Part shown: positions 25,171 through 34,128 of the stretch, piece by piece
Layout of the letters: each line of letters opens with the position of its first letter
How positions within the stretch are numbered: position 1 is the stretch's first letter
Source: Streptomyces ficellus
GTDB taxonomy: Bacteria; Actinomycetota; Actinomycetes; Streptomycetales; Streptomycetaceae
Length of the DNA stretch: 64,000 nt
Assembly: GCF_030406405.1 (NCBI RefSeq)
Contig: NZ_JAUEPL010000025.1
Coordinates: forward strand, 27,281 to 91,280
Reading direction: 5' to 3'
Position numbers and translations under genes: made by a program
Notes under the pieces: generated by a model
The model's input: the letters and a program-made list of their open reading frames with translations, nothing else
What the model was told of the DNA's origin: nothing
Databases searched by the model: none

Positions 25171-26472
25171 ATGCCACTGTGCGACGCACCGGAGAGTGGC
25201 GGACCGCTGGCCGAGGACGAGGCCGAGGATCTGCTGCGATGCATCTGTTTCAAGACCGGTCCGCCCCGGACCGTCGGGGTGGAACTGGAGTGGTTCGTCC
25301 ACGATCTGCACCTCCCGCACCTGCACGTTCCTCCCGACCGGCTCCGTACCGTCTTCGACGGGCTGCGGGCCCTGCCGCTGAAGTCGGCACTCACCTTCGA
25401 ACCCGGCGGGCAGCTGGAGCTCAGCTCGCCGCCTGCCGCGTCCCTCATGGAGTGCGTCGCCACCGTCTCGGCCGATCTGACGGCCGTACGCACCGCGCTG
25501 GCCGCCTCCGGTCTCACCCTCACCGGCTCCGGTACCGACCCGTGGCACCCGCCGCGCGACCTGCTGCTGCGCGAGCCCCGGTACGAGGCGATGGAGAGGT
25601 ACCTGGACCGTACGGGTCCGGCGGGACGCGCCATGATGCGCGATTCCGCCTCCGTGCAGGTGTGTGTGGACGCCGGTCACGAGGAGCCCGGGCCGCTGGG
25701 CTTCGAGCGGCGCTGGCGCCTGGCGCACCTGCTCGGGCCGGTGCTGGTCGCCGCGTTCGCCAACTCGCCCACGCTGCACGGCAGACCGTCCGGGCTGCGG
25801 TCGGCCCGGCAGGGCCTGTGGGCGGAGCTCGATCCGGTGCGGGGCATGGCGCCGGACACCGGGCGCGAGCCGCGTTCCGCCTGGGCGGCGCACGTGCTGG
25901 ACGCGCCGGTGATGTGCGTCCGGGACGGTGACGGGCCCTGGGCGGTGCCGGAGGCGCTGACGTTACGGGACTGGCTGCGGTACGGGCTGCCGAGGACCGC
26001 CACCCGCGCGGACCTCGACTACCACCTGACCACGCTGTTCCCGCCCGTCCGGCCGCGCGGTCACCTCGAACTGCGGATGATCGACGCCCAGCCGGGCGAG
26101 GACGGCTGGATCGTTCCGCTCGCCGTCACGGCCGCGCTGTTCGACGACCCGGAGGCGGCCGGGGCCGCGTACGACGTGGTCGAGCGCCTGGCGGGGTCGG
26201 CCGGTGACGGTGCGGCGCCGCCGCGTGCCGCGCTGTGGCGCAGTGCCGCGCGGGACGGCCTCGCCGCCCCCGCCCTGCGCGCCGCCGCCGTCGCCTGCTT
26301 CGCGCTCGCCCTGGAGGCACTGCCCCGGATGGGCGCCACCGCCGCCGTCCGCGACGCGGTCGCCGCGTTCAACGAGCGCCATGTCGTACGGGGCCGCTGC
26401 CCCGCCGACGACCGGCTCACCCCCGTTTCCGTGACCGTGTCCGGGACGCCCGGGAAGGACATCCGCACGTGA
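25171..26472 (+). CDS. egtA: ergothioneine biosynthesis glutamate-cysteine ligase EgtA
   Basis: 433 residues. A GCS2-type ligase fold: VGVELEWFVHDL near the N-terminus (metal Glu residues), FEPGGQLELSSPP, and late RGHLELRMIDAQPG. It joins glutamate and cysteine to gamma-glutamylcysteine, the sulfur donor for ergothioneine. A GGGAGGAG ribosome site precedes the ATG at 25171. Its stop overlaps the GTG of egtB by four bases, starting a tightly coupled egtABCD operon. Confidence 0.93.
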   Translation: MPLCDAPESGGPLAEDEAEDLLRCICFKTGPPRTVGVELEWFVHDLHLPHLHVPPDRLRTVFDGLRALPLKSALTFEPGGQLELSSPPAASLMECVATVSADLTAVRTALAASGLTLTGSGTDPWHPPRDLLLREPRYEAMERYLDRTGPAGRAMMRDSASVQVCVDAGHEEPGPLGFERRWRLAHLLGPVLVAAFANSPTLHGRPSGLRSARQGLWAELDPVRGMAPDTGREPRSAWAAHVLDAPVMCVRDGDGPWAVPEALTLRDWLRYGLPRTATRADLDYHLTTLFPPVRPRGHLELRMIDAQPGEDGWIVPLAVTAALFDDPEAAGAAYDVVERLAGSAGDGAAPPRAALWRSAARDGLAAPALRAAAVACFALALEALPRMGATAAVRDAVAAFNERHVVRGRCPADDRLTPVSVTVSGTPGKDIRT

Positions 26473-27782
26473 CCGACCCCGAGACGCTCAGGCGGCGGGC
26501 GCTCGACGCGCTGACCACCGCCCGGGCTCGCACCGACCTGCTCACCGGCTGTGTCGACGACGGTGAACTGACCGCGCAGCACTCGCCGTTGATGTCACCC
26601 TTGGTATGGGACCTCGCCCATATCTCCAACCAGGAGGAGCAGTGGCTGCTGCGGGCCGTCGCGGGGCGTGAGGCGCTGCGCCCCGGGATCGACCACCTTT
26701 ACGACGCCTTCGAGCACCCGAGGGCCACCCGCCCGTCGCTGCCGCTGCTCGCGCCCGCCGAGGCCCGTGCGTACGCCTCGGACGTACGCGGCCAGGTCCT
26801 GGACGTCCTGGAGCGCACTCCGCTGGAGGACGGCCGGCCCCTGGTCGACGCCGCGTTCGCCTTCGGGATGATCGCCCAGCACGAGCAGCAGCACGACGAG
26901 ACGATGCTGATCACCCACCAGCTGCGGCGCGGGCCGGCCGCCCTCCACGCGCCCGAGCCTGCGCCGGCCCCGGACGCGACCGGGCTGCCGGCCGAAGTGC
27001 GGGTGCCCGGCGGGGTCTTCACGATGGGGACGTCCAACGAGCCATGGGCACTGGACAACGAACGGCCGGCGCACGCGCGCGTGGTGCCGGAATTCTTCAT
27101 CTACACGGTGCCCGTCACCAATGGCGCGTACCAGCACTTCATCGATGACGGCGGCTACCGCGACGAGCGGTGGTGGGACCCGGCGGGCTGGGCACAGATC
27201 CGCGAACACGGCATCGAGGCGCCGCTGTTCTGGCGGCGTGAGGGCGGGCAGTGGCTGCGGCGGCGCTTCGGTGTCGTCGAGCCCGTGCCCGCCGACGAGC
27301 CCGTGCTGCACGTCAGCTGGTACGAGGCCGACGCCTACGCGCGCTGGGCGGGGCGGCGGCTGCCGACCGAGGAGGAGTGGGAGAAGGCCGCCCGCCACGA
27401 CCCGGTCACCGGCCGCTCGCTGCGCTACCCGTGGGGCGACGACGATCCGGCGCCCGCGCACGCCAACCTGGGGCAGCGGCATCTGCGCCCCGCCTCCGCC
27501 GGGAGCTATCCGGCCGGGCAGTCGCCGCTCGGTGTGCGGCAGCTGATCGGTGACGTGTGGGAGTGGACGTCCAGCGACTTCCTGCCGTACCCGGGGTTCG
27601 TCGCCTTCCCGTACAAGGAGTATTCGGCAGTCTTCTTCGGTCCGGGGCACAAGGTGCTGCGCGGCGGTTCGTTCGCGGTCGACCCGGTGGCGTGCCGGGG
27701 CACCTTCCGCAACTGGGACCTGCCGGTGCGGCGCCAGATCTTCTCCGGGTTCCGTACGGCGCGGGACGGGGAGGGCGCCTGA
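26469..27782 (+). CDS. egtB: ergothioneine sulfoxide synthase EgtB
   Basis: 437 residues. N-terminal DinB-like helical domain with iron ligands in IAQHEQQHDETML (H-x3-H-x-E) and an early His in DLAHISNQEEQW. C-terminal FGE-sulfatase domain (VRVPGGVFTMGTSNEPW, LPTEEEWEKAAR, GDVWEWTSSDF, FRTARDGEG). It oxidatively couples gamma-glutamylcysteine to hercynine, giving the sulfoxide. The GTG start at 26469 overlaps egtA; the stop overlaps egtC by one base. Confidence 0.95.
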   Translation: MTDPETLRRRALDALTTARARTDLLTGCVDDGELTAQHSPLMSPLVWDLAHISNQEEQWLLRAVAGREALRPGIDHLYDAFEHPRATRPSLPLLAPAEARAYASDVRGQVLDVLERTPLEDGRPLVDAAFAFGMIAQHEQQHDETMLITHQLRRGPAALHAPEPAPAPDATGLPAEVRVPGGVFTMGTSNEPWALDNERPAHARVVPEFFIYTVPVTNGAYQHFIDDGGYRDERWWDPAGWAQIREHGIEAPLFWRREGGQWLRRRFGVVEPVPADEPVLHVSWYEADAYARWAGRRLPTEEEWEKAARHDPVTGRSLRYPWGDDDPAPAHANLGQRHLRPASAGSYPAGQSPLGVRQLIGDVWEWTSSDFLPYPGFVAFPYKEYSAVFFGPGHKVLRGGSFAVDPVACRGTFRNWDLPVRRQIFSGFRTARDGEGA

Positions 27783-28552
27783 TGTGCCGTCATATCGCCT
27801 ACGTGGGGCCTGCGGTACCGCTCGGTGAGGTGCTCGTGGAGCCCGCGCACGGGCTGTACCGGCAGTCCTGGGCGCCGCGCCGCCAGCGGTACGGCACGGT
27901 GAACGCGGACGGCTTCGGCGTCGGCTGGTACGCGGACGGGGACCCGGTGCCCGCCCGCTACCGCCGCGCCGGGCCCATCTGGGCCGACCTGTCCTTCGCC
28001 GACCTGGCGCGGGTGGTGCGCACCGGGGCGCTGGTGGCCGCCGTCCGGGACGCCACGCTGGCCGGCGCGGACGCGGAGGCGGCCGCCGCGCCGTACTGCG
28101 CCGGGCGGTGGCTGTTCAGCCACAACGGGGCGGTCGGGGGCTGGCCCGGCTCGCTCGCGCGGCTCGCGGCGCGACTGCCGGCCGAGGAGCTGCTGTCGCT
28201 GGAGGCGCGCAACGACTCCGCCCTGGTGTGGGCGCTGGTCCTGCACCGGCTGCGGGACGGGGACGAGCCGGCTCAGGCGCTGGCCGACACCGTGCTGGAC
28301 GTCGCGGCCGCGGCGCCCGGTTCGCGGCTGAACCTGCTGCTGGGCGACGGCGAGACCATCGCCGCCACCGCCTGGGGCGACACCCTGTGGTACCTGACCG
28401 GCCCCGGTGCCGGTCCCGGCCGTGCCCGCACGGTCGTGGCCTCGGAGCCGTACGACGACGATCCGGGCTGGCGCGAGGTCCCCGACCGCACCGTGCTCGC
28501 CGCGACCCGTACCGATGTTCTGCTGACCCCGCTCAAGGAGCCACCCGCGTGA
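27782..28552 (+). CDS. egtC: ergothioneine biosynthesis glutamine amidotransferase-like EgtC
   Basis: 256 residues. The Ntn-hydrolase nucleophile is Cys2 in MCRHIAYVGP, with class II GATase motifs NADGFGVGWY and LFSHNGAVGGW. It removes the gamma-glutamyl group from the EgtB product. Overlap with egtB (TGATG) and egtD (GTGA) indicates translational coupling. Confidence 0.95.
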   Translation: MCRHIAYVGPAVPLGEVLVEPAHGLYRQSWAPRRQRYGTVNADGFGVGWYADGDPVPARYRRAGPIWADLSFADLARVVRTGALVAAVRDATLAGADAEAAAAPYCAGRWLFSHNGAVGGWPGSLARLAARLPAEELLSLEARNDSALVWALVLHRLRDGDEPAQALADTVLDVAAAAPGSRLNLLLGDGETIAATAWGDTLWYLTGPGAGPGRARTVVASEPYDDDPGWREVPDRTVLAATRTDVLLTPLKEPPA

Positions 28553-29514
28553 GCCCGTTCCTGTTGACCCGTACCCTCCCCGAGGACGCCACCGGCGCCG
28601 ATCTGCGGGCGGATGTGCTGCACGGCCTGACCCGTACGCCGAAGGAACTGCCGCCCAAGTGGTTCTACGACGCGCGGGGCAGCGAACTGTTCGAGGAGAT
28701 CACGCGGCTGCCCGAGTACTACCCGACGCGGGCGGAGCGGGAGATCCTGATCGACCGGGCGGCGGAGATAGCCGCCGCCACCTCGGCGCGGACCCTGGTG
28801 GAGCTCGGGTCCGGCTCCTCGGAGAAGACCCGGCACCTGATCGACGCGCTGCTGCCGGGGCTGGAGAACTACGTGCCGGTGGACGTCAGCGAGAGCGCCC
28901 TGCGGGCGGCGTCCGAGGCGCTGACCGCCGAGCGGCCGGGGCTGCTGGTGCACGCGCTGATCGCCGACTTCACCCGGGGCCTGGCTCTTCCCGGCACGCC
29001 CGGGCCCCGGTTGGTCGCCTTCCTGGGCGGCACGATCGGCAACCTGCTGCCCGAGGAGCGGAAGGCGTTCCTGCGCTCGGTGCGGTCGCTGCTGGCGCCC
29101 GGTGACGCGCTGCTGCTGGGCACCGACCTGGTGAAGGACGAGCGGACGCTGATCGCCGCGTACGACGACGAGGCGGGCGTGACGGCCCAGTTCAACAAGA
29201 ACGTGCTGTCCGTGCTGGCGCGCGAGCTGGGCGCGGACGCCGACCCGGCCGACTTCGACCATGTGGCGGTGTGGGACCGGGACAAGGAGTGGATCGAGAT
29301 GCGGCTGCGGGCGCGGGAGGCGCTGACCGTGAAGATCCCGCAGCTCGATCTGGCGATCCCGTTCGGGGCCGGTGAGGAGCTGCGTACGGAGGTGTCGGCG
29401 AAGTTCCGTCAGGAGGGCGTGCGGCGGGAGCTGGCGGGCGCCGGGATGGAGCTGGCGCACTGGTGGACCGACGGTGAGGGGAGGTTCGCGCTGTCGCTGG
29501 CGACGGCGGTGTGA
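28549..29514 (+). CDS. egtD: histidine N-alpha-methyltransferase EgtD
   Basis: 321 residues. SAM-binding LVELGSGSSEKTRHLIDALL and FLGGTIGNLLP, preceded by PPKWFYDARGSELFEEIT, the family hallmark. It trimethylates histidine to hercynine, the first ergothioneine step. GTG start overlaps the egtC stop. Its last 106 bases are overlapped antisense by the C-terminal coding region of the convergent acyltransferase. No egtE (PLP C-S lyase) follows, so the last step must be encoded elsewhere or done by another lyase. Confidence 0.95.
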   Translation: MSPFLLTRTLPEDATGADLRADVLHGLTRTPKELPPKWFYDARGSELFEEITRLPEYYPTRAEREILIDRAAEIAAATSARTLVELGSGSSEKTRHLIDALLPGLENYVPVDVSESALRAASEALTAERPGLLVHALIADFTRGLALPGTPGPRLVAFLGGTIGNLLPEERKAFLRSVRSLLAPGDALLLGTDLVKDERTLIAAYDDEAGVTAQFNKNVLSVLARELGADADPADFDHVAVWDRDKEWIEMRLRAREALTVKIPQLDLAIPFGAGEELRTEVSAKFRQEGVRRELAGAGMELAHWWTDGEGRFALSLATAV

Positions 29515-30395
29515 ACCGCGGCCTCCCGGTCGGTGGTCCGGTCGGTGGCCCGAAGGGCGGTCCCTTCGGTGCGCTGGACGGGGATCCGGCCCGTGGTGGG
29601 GTCGGCGGTGCGGTGCGTGGTCCGCACGGCCGTTCGGACGGCCGTCTGGGCCGCCCTGGCCAGTGAGCGGCGGTCCGTGTGGGAGCCGGCGGGGATCGGG
29701 GGCAGGATCCGGATCTCCGCCGTCAGCCCCCGGGCCGCCGCCACCCGCCACAGCGACGCGGCGAGCGGGTCGTCCCCGACGAACGCCGCCGGACCGGTCG
29801 GGTGGTAGCTGATGCGTACGGGCTGGACGGCGGCCCCCGCGTCCAGCGCGGCCTGGAACGCCGCCGGGCGGAAGTGCCCCTGGGCGCGGCCGCACCAGGT
29901 GGAGCCCTCCGGGAAGACCACGACGGGCGAGCCGTCGCCCAGCGCCCGGGCGAGGTCCCGGACCGTGCCGGGCAGGGCGCGCAGGCGGTCGCGCTCGACG
30001 AAGAGGGTGCCGCCACGGGCGGCCAGCGGGCCGAGCACCGGCCACGTGCGCACCTCGCTCTTGGCGAGCATCCGGCCGGGCAGGACGGCGGCGACGAGCG
30101 GGATGTCCAGCCACGAGACGTGGTTGGCGACCACGAGGTGCGGACCGTGCGCGGGCGTCCCCACGACCCGTACCCGCACGCCGAAGGCGCGGATCACCGT
30201 CCGGCACCACAGCCGGGTGAGCCGTCGCCGGGCGGCGGGGCGCAGGGGCGCGGTCAGCGGCGCGAGGAGCACGCCGGAGAGTACGGCGACGATGCCGGCC
30301 ACCAGCCGCGCGAGGCTCCGTGCGCGGCCCGCCCTGCCGGGGTGACGGGCGCAGTGGCGGGGCGTGCAGGGGGCGCTCGGCAGCCAGCCGCTCAT
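29409..30395 (-). CDS. 1-acyl-sn-glycerol-3-phosphate acyltransferase-like (PlsC/OlsA type)
   Basis: 328 residues. PlsC signature NHVSWLD (catalytic HX4D) and FPEGST, with an N-terminal hydrophobic segment LARLVAGIVAVLSGVLLAPL. It should transfer an acyl chain to a lyso-lipid at the membrane. Paired with the upstream GNAT gene (ATGA overlap) it resembles the OlsB-OlsA order of ornithine-lipid synthesis. The last ~70 residues after RILPPIPAG are a low-complexity RT/TT-rich tail encoded opposite the egtD 3' end. This looks like run-on to a distant stop rather than a conserved domain. Confidence 0.85.
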   Translation of the reverse strand: MSGWLPSAPCTPRHCARHPGRAGRARSLARLVAGIVAVLSGVLLAPLTAPLRPAARRRLTRLWCRTVIRAFGVRVRVVGTPAHGPHLVVANHVSWLDIPLVAAVLPGRMLAKSEVRTWPVLGPLAARGGTLFVERDRLRALPGTVRDLARALGDGSPVVVFPEGSTWCGRAQGHFRPAAFQAALDAGAAVQPVRISYHPTGPAAFVGDDPLAASLWRVAAARGLTAEIRILPPIPAGSHTDRRSLARAAQTAVRTAVRTTHRTADPTTGRIPVQRTEGTALRATDRTTDREAAVHTAVASDSANLPSPSVHQCASSIPAPASSRRTPS

Positions 30396-31171
30396 CCCAG
30401 GGGGGCCAGCGACAGGAAGTGGCGCAGGTAGCGGGGGTCGGTGCGGCGCAGCGACAACAGGACGTACAGGTCGGCCACGCCGAAGTCCGGGTCGTGCGCG
30501 GGCGCCCCGCACACCCAGGCGCCCAGGCGCAGATAGCCCCGCAGCAGCGGCGGCAGCTCGGTGCGGCCGGCGGGCCGGGCGACGCCGTCGTCGGACCAGA
30601 GCTTGTGCGGCGTCACCCAGTACGTCTCCGGCGCCAGGTGCTTGGCCTTGACGGTGTCCCAGGTGGCGGCGGCCAGCGCGCCGCCGTCCGCGAGCGGGAC
30701 GGAGCAGCAGCCGGCCAGCCAGGTGTGTCCGGTACGGGTCATGTAGCGGGCGATACCGGCCCAGATGAGGGAGATGACGGCGCCGTTGCGGTGGGCGGGG
30801 TGGACGCAGGAGCGGCCGACCTCGACGAGGTCGTCGCGGACGGGGGCGAGCCGCGTGAGGTCGAACTCGCCCTCGGAGTACAGCCGCCCGGCGATCCTGG
30901 CCCGGTCGGGCGGCAGAAGCCGGTAGGTGCCGACGATGTCGCCGGTGACTTCCTCGCGTACGAGGAGGTGGTCGCAGTACGCGTCGAACGCGTCGCTGTC
31001 CAGGCCCGGTTCGGGCCCGTCGAGACGCGCCCCGAGCTCGCCCGCGAACACCAGGTGGCGCAGTCGCTGGGCGGCGCGTACCTCCTCCTGGTGCTGGGCG
31101 AGCGAGACGGCGTAACGGGGCTGCTGCTCGGCGGCCGGGGCGGGGGTCAGCACGGCGGGCGATGCGGGCAT
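30392..31171 (-). CDS. GNAT-type N-acyltransferase, OlsB-like
   Basis: 259 residues of the 'hemolysin-like' acyl-ACP N-acyltransferase type: RYAVSLAQHQEEVRAAQRLR, then DAYCDHLLVREEVTGDIVGT, VEVGRSCVHPAHRNGAVISL, and a long C-terminal part to residue 259. OlsB enzymes attach a 3-hydroxyacyl chain to ornithine. The coupled PlsC-type gene would add the second chain. The neighbour upstream carries an adenylation-carrier module, so a different amine or acyl donor may be used here. Start at 31171; overlaps the next gene by four bases. Confidence 0.85.
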   Translation of the reverse strand: MPASPAVLTPAPAAEQQPRYAVSLAQHQEEVRAAQRLRHLVFAGELGARLDGPEPGLDSDAFDAYCDHLLVREEVTGDIVGTYRLLPPDRARIAGRLYSEGEFDLTRLAPVRDDLVEVGRSCVHPAHRNGAVISLIWAGIARYMTRTGHTWLAGCCSVPLADGGALAAATWDTVKAKHLAPETYWVTPHKLWSDDGVARPAGRTELPPLLRGYLRLGAWVCGAPAHDPDFGVADLYVLLSLRRTDPRYLRHFLSLAPLG

Positions 31172-31383
31172 GGTGGTCTCCTGTGCCGGTGGCGGGACGG
31201 TCCCGGACCCCGACTGCGGCGGCCCGGCCCCTTACTTCTTCCGTGACCGGCTGGATTCGACGTGACCGTGCGGCGGAGCGTGGATGTGCGACGGCTGAAT
31301 GACCGGTACGGAAGCCACCCGGTGGGGTGCGCGGCTCCTGCCGGCGGGGGCGGGGGCGGTGGGGCCGGTCCGCGACGGGCTGG

Positions 31384-33954
31384 TCAGGCCCGCGAACGCC
31401 GCCACGCGGGCACGGCGCGGGTGAGACGTGCCGCCACCGTGGCGTACGCGACGCCGGCGACGAGGGAGGCGATGAGCGCCAGCCAGCCGGAGATGTGGTC
31501 GAGGCGCGGGAAGACCTGCCAGTGGACCACGTAGATGTAGAGGGAGCTGCCCGCCAGCACCCCGGCCACCCGGTTGAGCGGAGCGGCACTCGGCAGGCTC
31601 GGCACCCAGACGAGGAGGACGAAGCCCGCCATGATCAGGGCCTCGCGCGCCGGCTCGCCGGAGAAGTACCCCGGCACGGTGGCCAGGGCCGCCGCCGTGA
31701 CGAGCAGCCGTTGCCGTGCCGTGCTCGCCTTCGCCGCCGCCCAGCCGAGGGCGAACAGCCACGGCAGGACCACCGCCGACGGCAGGTGGATGTGCTCGCG
31801 CAGGCCCAGGACGTCGTAGCGGGTGAGGAGTCCGGCCGCCATGAGGGTCATGGGCAGGCCGAAGGGGTAACGCCGCTCCAGCCGGTCCACGGCCGGGAGG
31901 CTGAGGAGCGCGACGACGGCGATCAGGAGGAAGAGCAGGACCTCGATGAACCAGAAGGGCGCGATGTGGTCCGGGCGCGGCGGGAGGAAGCTCTCGAAAA
32001 GGAGGAGGGTGGGCAGCCCGTAGTCCTCGGTGACGAGGAGCATCAGGGCGGTCCACGCCATGGTCGGCACGGCGATGCGCAGCATGCTCCGCCCGGCGTG
32101 GCGGGCACGGTCCCGGCGCCCCGCGGAGGTGAGGTGGAAGCGCGCGAGGTTGAACCCCGCGACGGCGAGCAGGAGGTGGGCGCCGCCCTTGATGTGGAAG
32201 ACGGGGATGTGCGAGCCGACGACGCAGACGATCGCCAGGGCGCGCAGCGCGATGCTGGCGTCGAGGGTGCGTATGCCGGGGAGCCGACGGGCGCGCCCGG
32301 TGGGGGAGCGCTTCTCCTCCGGCCGGAGCAGGTCGCGTATCGGCAGTGTGTGCCAGTGCGGCGGCAGGGGGCCGAGAAGCTGTTCCAGGTTCAGCGACAT
32401 CTCCACGTACGACAGCGAGTCGCCGCCGAGGCTGGTGAAGCTGCTGTCCTCGGTGACGTCGGCACGGTCGAGGATCTCGGCGTACAGGCGGCACAGCCGC
32501 GTCGCGTCGACGGGCTCGCCCGGCGAGGGAACGCTCCGGGCGGGCGGTTCGGGGGCGGGTTCGCGCAGGGCGCGGTAGTCGGGTTTCCCGCTGGGGAGCC
32601 TGGGGAGTTCGGCCATGATCCGGACGTGGACGGACCGGGGCGGCAGGCCGCAGTCACGGGCGACCAGGCGCCGTACGCGCGTGGCGTCCGTGCCGCCGAG
32701 TACGGCGACGACCAGCCGGTCGTCGGCGCCCGCGCAGTACGCGGTGATGCCGTGGCCCGCGAGCGTCGACTCGACCCGCTCGGGGTCGACCCTGAGGCCG
32801 AGTATCTTCGCGAACCGGCTGACGCGGCCCACGACTTCGTAGAGCCCGTCCGGTGTGCGGCGCCCGATGTCGCCGGTGTGGAGTTCACCGAGGGTGCGGC
32901 CGAGGGCGAGGTCGGCCGGGTCCTCGGCGTACCCCAGCATGACGTTGGGGCCCGAGTAGACCAGTTCGCCGGTATCGGGTTCGGGCCAGTCGGGGTGCGG
33001 CTGGAGCCGGAAGGAGCCGCCGGGCACGGGTATGCCGATCGCGTGCGGGTGGCTGGTGGCGCGCTCGGGCGGCAGGTAGGCCATGCGGGCGGTCGCCTCG
33101 GTCTGGCCGTACATCACGAACAGGTCCCAGCCGCGGCGCCGGCCGAGCGCGGCGTAGTGGGCGACCCGGTCGGCGGCCAGCCGGCCGCCGGCCTGGGTGA
33201 CGTAGCGCAGGTGCGGCAGGTCCATGTCCGCGAAGCCGACGCGGTCGAGCAGGTCGAAGGTGTACGGGACGCCGGCGAAGGACGTGCCACGGGTCTCGCG
33301 GAACAGGTCCCAGAAGCAGGCGTCGGCCACCGAGAGGTCGGTGAGGACGAGTCCGGCGCCGCTCAGCAGGTGGCTGTTGATGACGGACAGGCCGTAGCAG
33401 TAGTGCATGGGCAGGGTGGTCACGGCCCGGTCGTCGGCGCGGATGCCGAGGTACGCGGCGATGGCTCCGGCGTTGGCCTGGAGGTTGTCGTGGGAAAGCC
33501 GGACGAGCTTCGGGGACCCGGTCGAGCCCGACGTGCTCAGCAGCAGGGCGAGGTCCTCGTGGAGGGTGTGGGCGGACCCGGCGCGCCGCTCGTGGATCGT
33601 CCAGGTGCCCTGCTGGTCCGCCGCGGCCACGACGTCGGGGTCGTACGCGGCGGTCAGGGACCCTAGCGCCCCGGGGTTGTCGCCCGGCACCAGCAGGACG
33701 GGGTGGCCCGCGCAGAGGGCGGCCAGATAGGTGACGAGGGCGTCCACGGTGTGGGCGCCGGCGAGCAGCACCAGACGCCGGCCGTCGCCGAGCCGCCGGG
33801 CGGTGTCCGCCACCCGGGCGGCCAGTTCGCGGTAGGACACCTCGCCGTCGTGGGTGAGCAGGGCCGTGCGGTCGCCGAAGGCCGCGAGGTGACGGGCGAA
33901 CGGGACGGCCTTGGTGTCCGGGCACGGGGCGGGGGTGATGAGCACGCGGCGCAT
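31384..33954 (-). CDS. adenylation domain-carrier-acyltransferase 3 membrane fusion
   Basis: 856 residues in three parts. ANL adenylation domain, 1-460: P-loop LSTSGSTGSPK around 139-149, YGQTEA at 282-287, HTGDIGRR, and the C-terminal Lys in LPSGKPDYR near 457. Carrier domain, about 485-545, with phosphopantetheine serine S513 in SLGGDSLS. Integral-membrane acyltransferase-3 domain, 560-850, with roughly ten hydrophobic spans beginning IALRALAIVCVVGSHIPVFH. It would activate an acid, load it on the carrier and hand it to a membrane acceptor. The ATG at 33954 is immediately preceded by an iron-box-like palindrome, and the divergent operon is a ferric-iron transporter. The OlsBA-like pair lies 212 bases downstream on the same strand, perhaps in one operon. 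Confidence 0.88.
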   Translation of the reverse strand: MRRVLITPAPCPDTKAVPFARHLAAFGDRTALLTHDGEVSYRELAARVADTARRLGDGRRLVLLAGAHTVDALVTYLAALCAGHPVLLVPGDNPGALGSLTAAYDPDVVAAADQQGTWTIHERRAGSAHTLHEDLALLLSTSGSTGSPKLVRLSHDNLQANAGAIAAYLGIRADDRAVTTLPMHYCYGLSVINSHLLSGAGLVLTDLSVADACFWDLFRETRGTSFAGVPYTFDLLDRVGFADMDLPHLRYVTQAGGRLAADRVAHYAALGRRRGWDLFVMYGQTEATARMAYLPPERATSHPHAIGIPVPGGSFRLQPHPDWPEPDTGELVYSGPNVMLGYAEDPADLALGRTLGELHTGDIGRRTPDGLYEVVGRVSRFAKILGLRVDPERVESTLAGHGITAYCAGADDRLVVAVLGGTDATRVRRLVARDCGLPPRSVHVRIMAELPRLPSGKPDYRALREPAPEPPARSVPSPGEPVDATRLCRLYAEILDRADVTEDSSFTSLGGDSLSYVEMSLNLEQLLGPLPPHWHTLPIRDLLRPEEKRSPTGRARRLPGIRTLDASIALRALAIVCVVGSHIPVFHIKGGAHLLLAVAGFNLARFHLTSAGRRDRARHAGRSMLRIAVPTMAWTALMLLVTEDYGLPTLLLFESFLPPRPDHIAPFWFIEVLLFLLIAVVALLSLPAVDRLERRYPFGLPMTLMAAGLLTRYDVLGLREHIHLPSAVVLPWLFALGWAAAKASTARQRLLVTAAALATVPGYFSGEPAREALIMAGFVLLVWVPSLPSAAPLNRVAGVLAGSSLYIYVVHWQVFPRLDHISGWLALIASLVAGVAYATVAARLTRAVPAWRRSRA

Positions 33955-33955
33955 C

Positions 33956-33970
33956 TTAGGCAGACCTTAC
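33956..33970. promoter_or_regulatory. iron-box-like site TTAGGCAGACCTTAC at the start of the adenylation fusion gene
   Basis: Matches the TTAGGCTAACCTAA half of the DtxR/IdeR (DmdR in Streptomyces) consensus at 12 of 14 core positions by eye, ending two bases from the start codon. That location implies an almost leaderless transcript, or repression at the translation start region. Confidence 0.5.
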
Positions 33971-34059
33971 TTCGCTGGAAAGGCACAGAAACGTCACGGA
34001 CCAGCGCATCCGGTATCTGACGGGCCGTTGAACGGCCGTTATCACGCCGTGATTGACGG

Positions 34060-34078
34060 TGAGGTTAGCTTTACCTTA
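34060..34078. promoter_or_regulatory. iron box upstream of the ferric transporter operon
   Basis: TGAGGTTAGCTTTACCTTA. Its reverse complement agrees with the 19-base consensus TTAGGTTAGGCTAACCTAA at 15 positions. It lies 51 bases before the substrate-binding lipoprotein start, typical for DmdR/IdeR repression under iron-replete conditions, and can also serve the divergent gene. Confidence 0.8.
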
Positions 34079-34128
34079 TCCATAGGGGGTTCACAGGTTC
34101 CCCGCTTCCCTGTCAGGAAGGCACGTCC

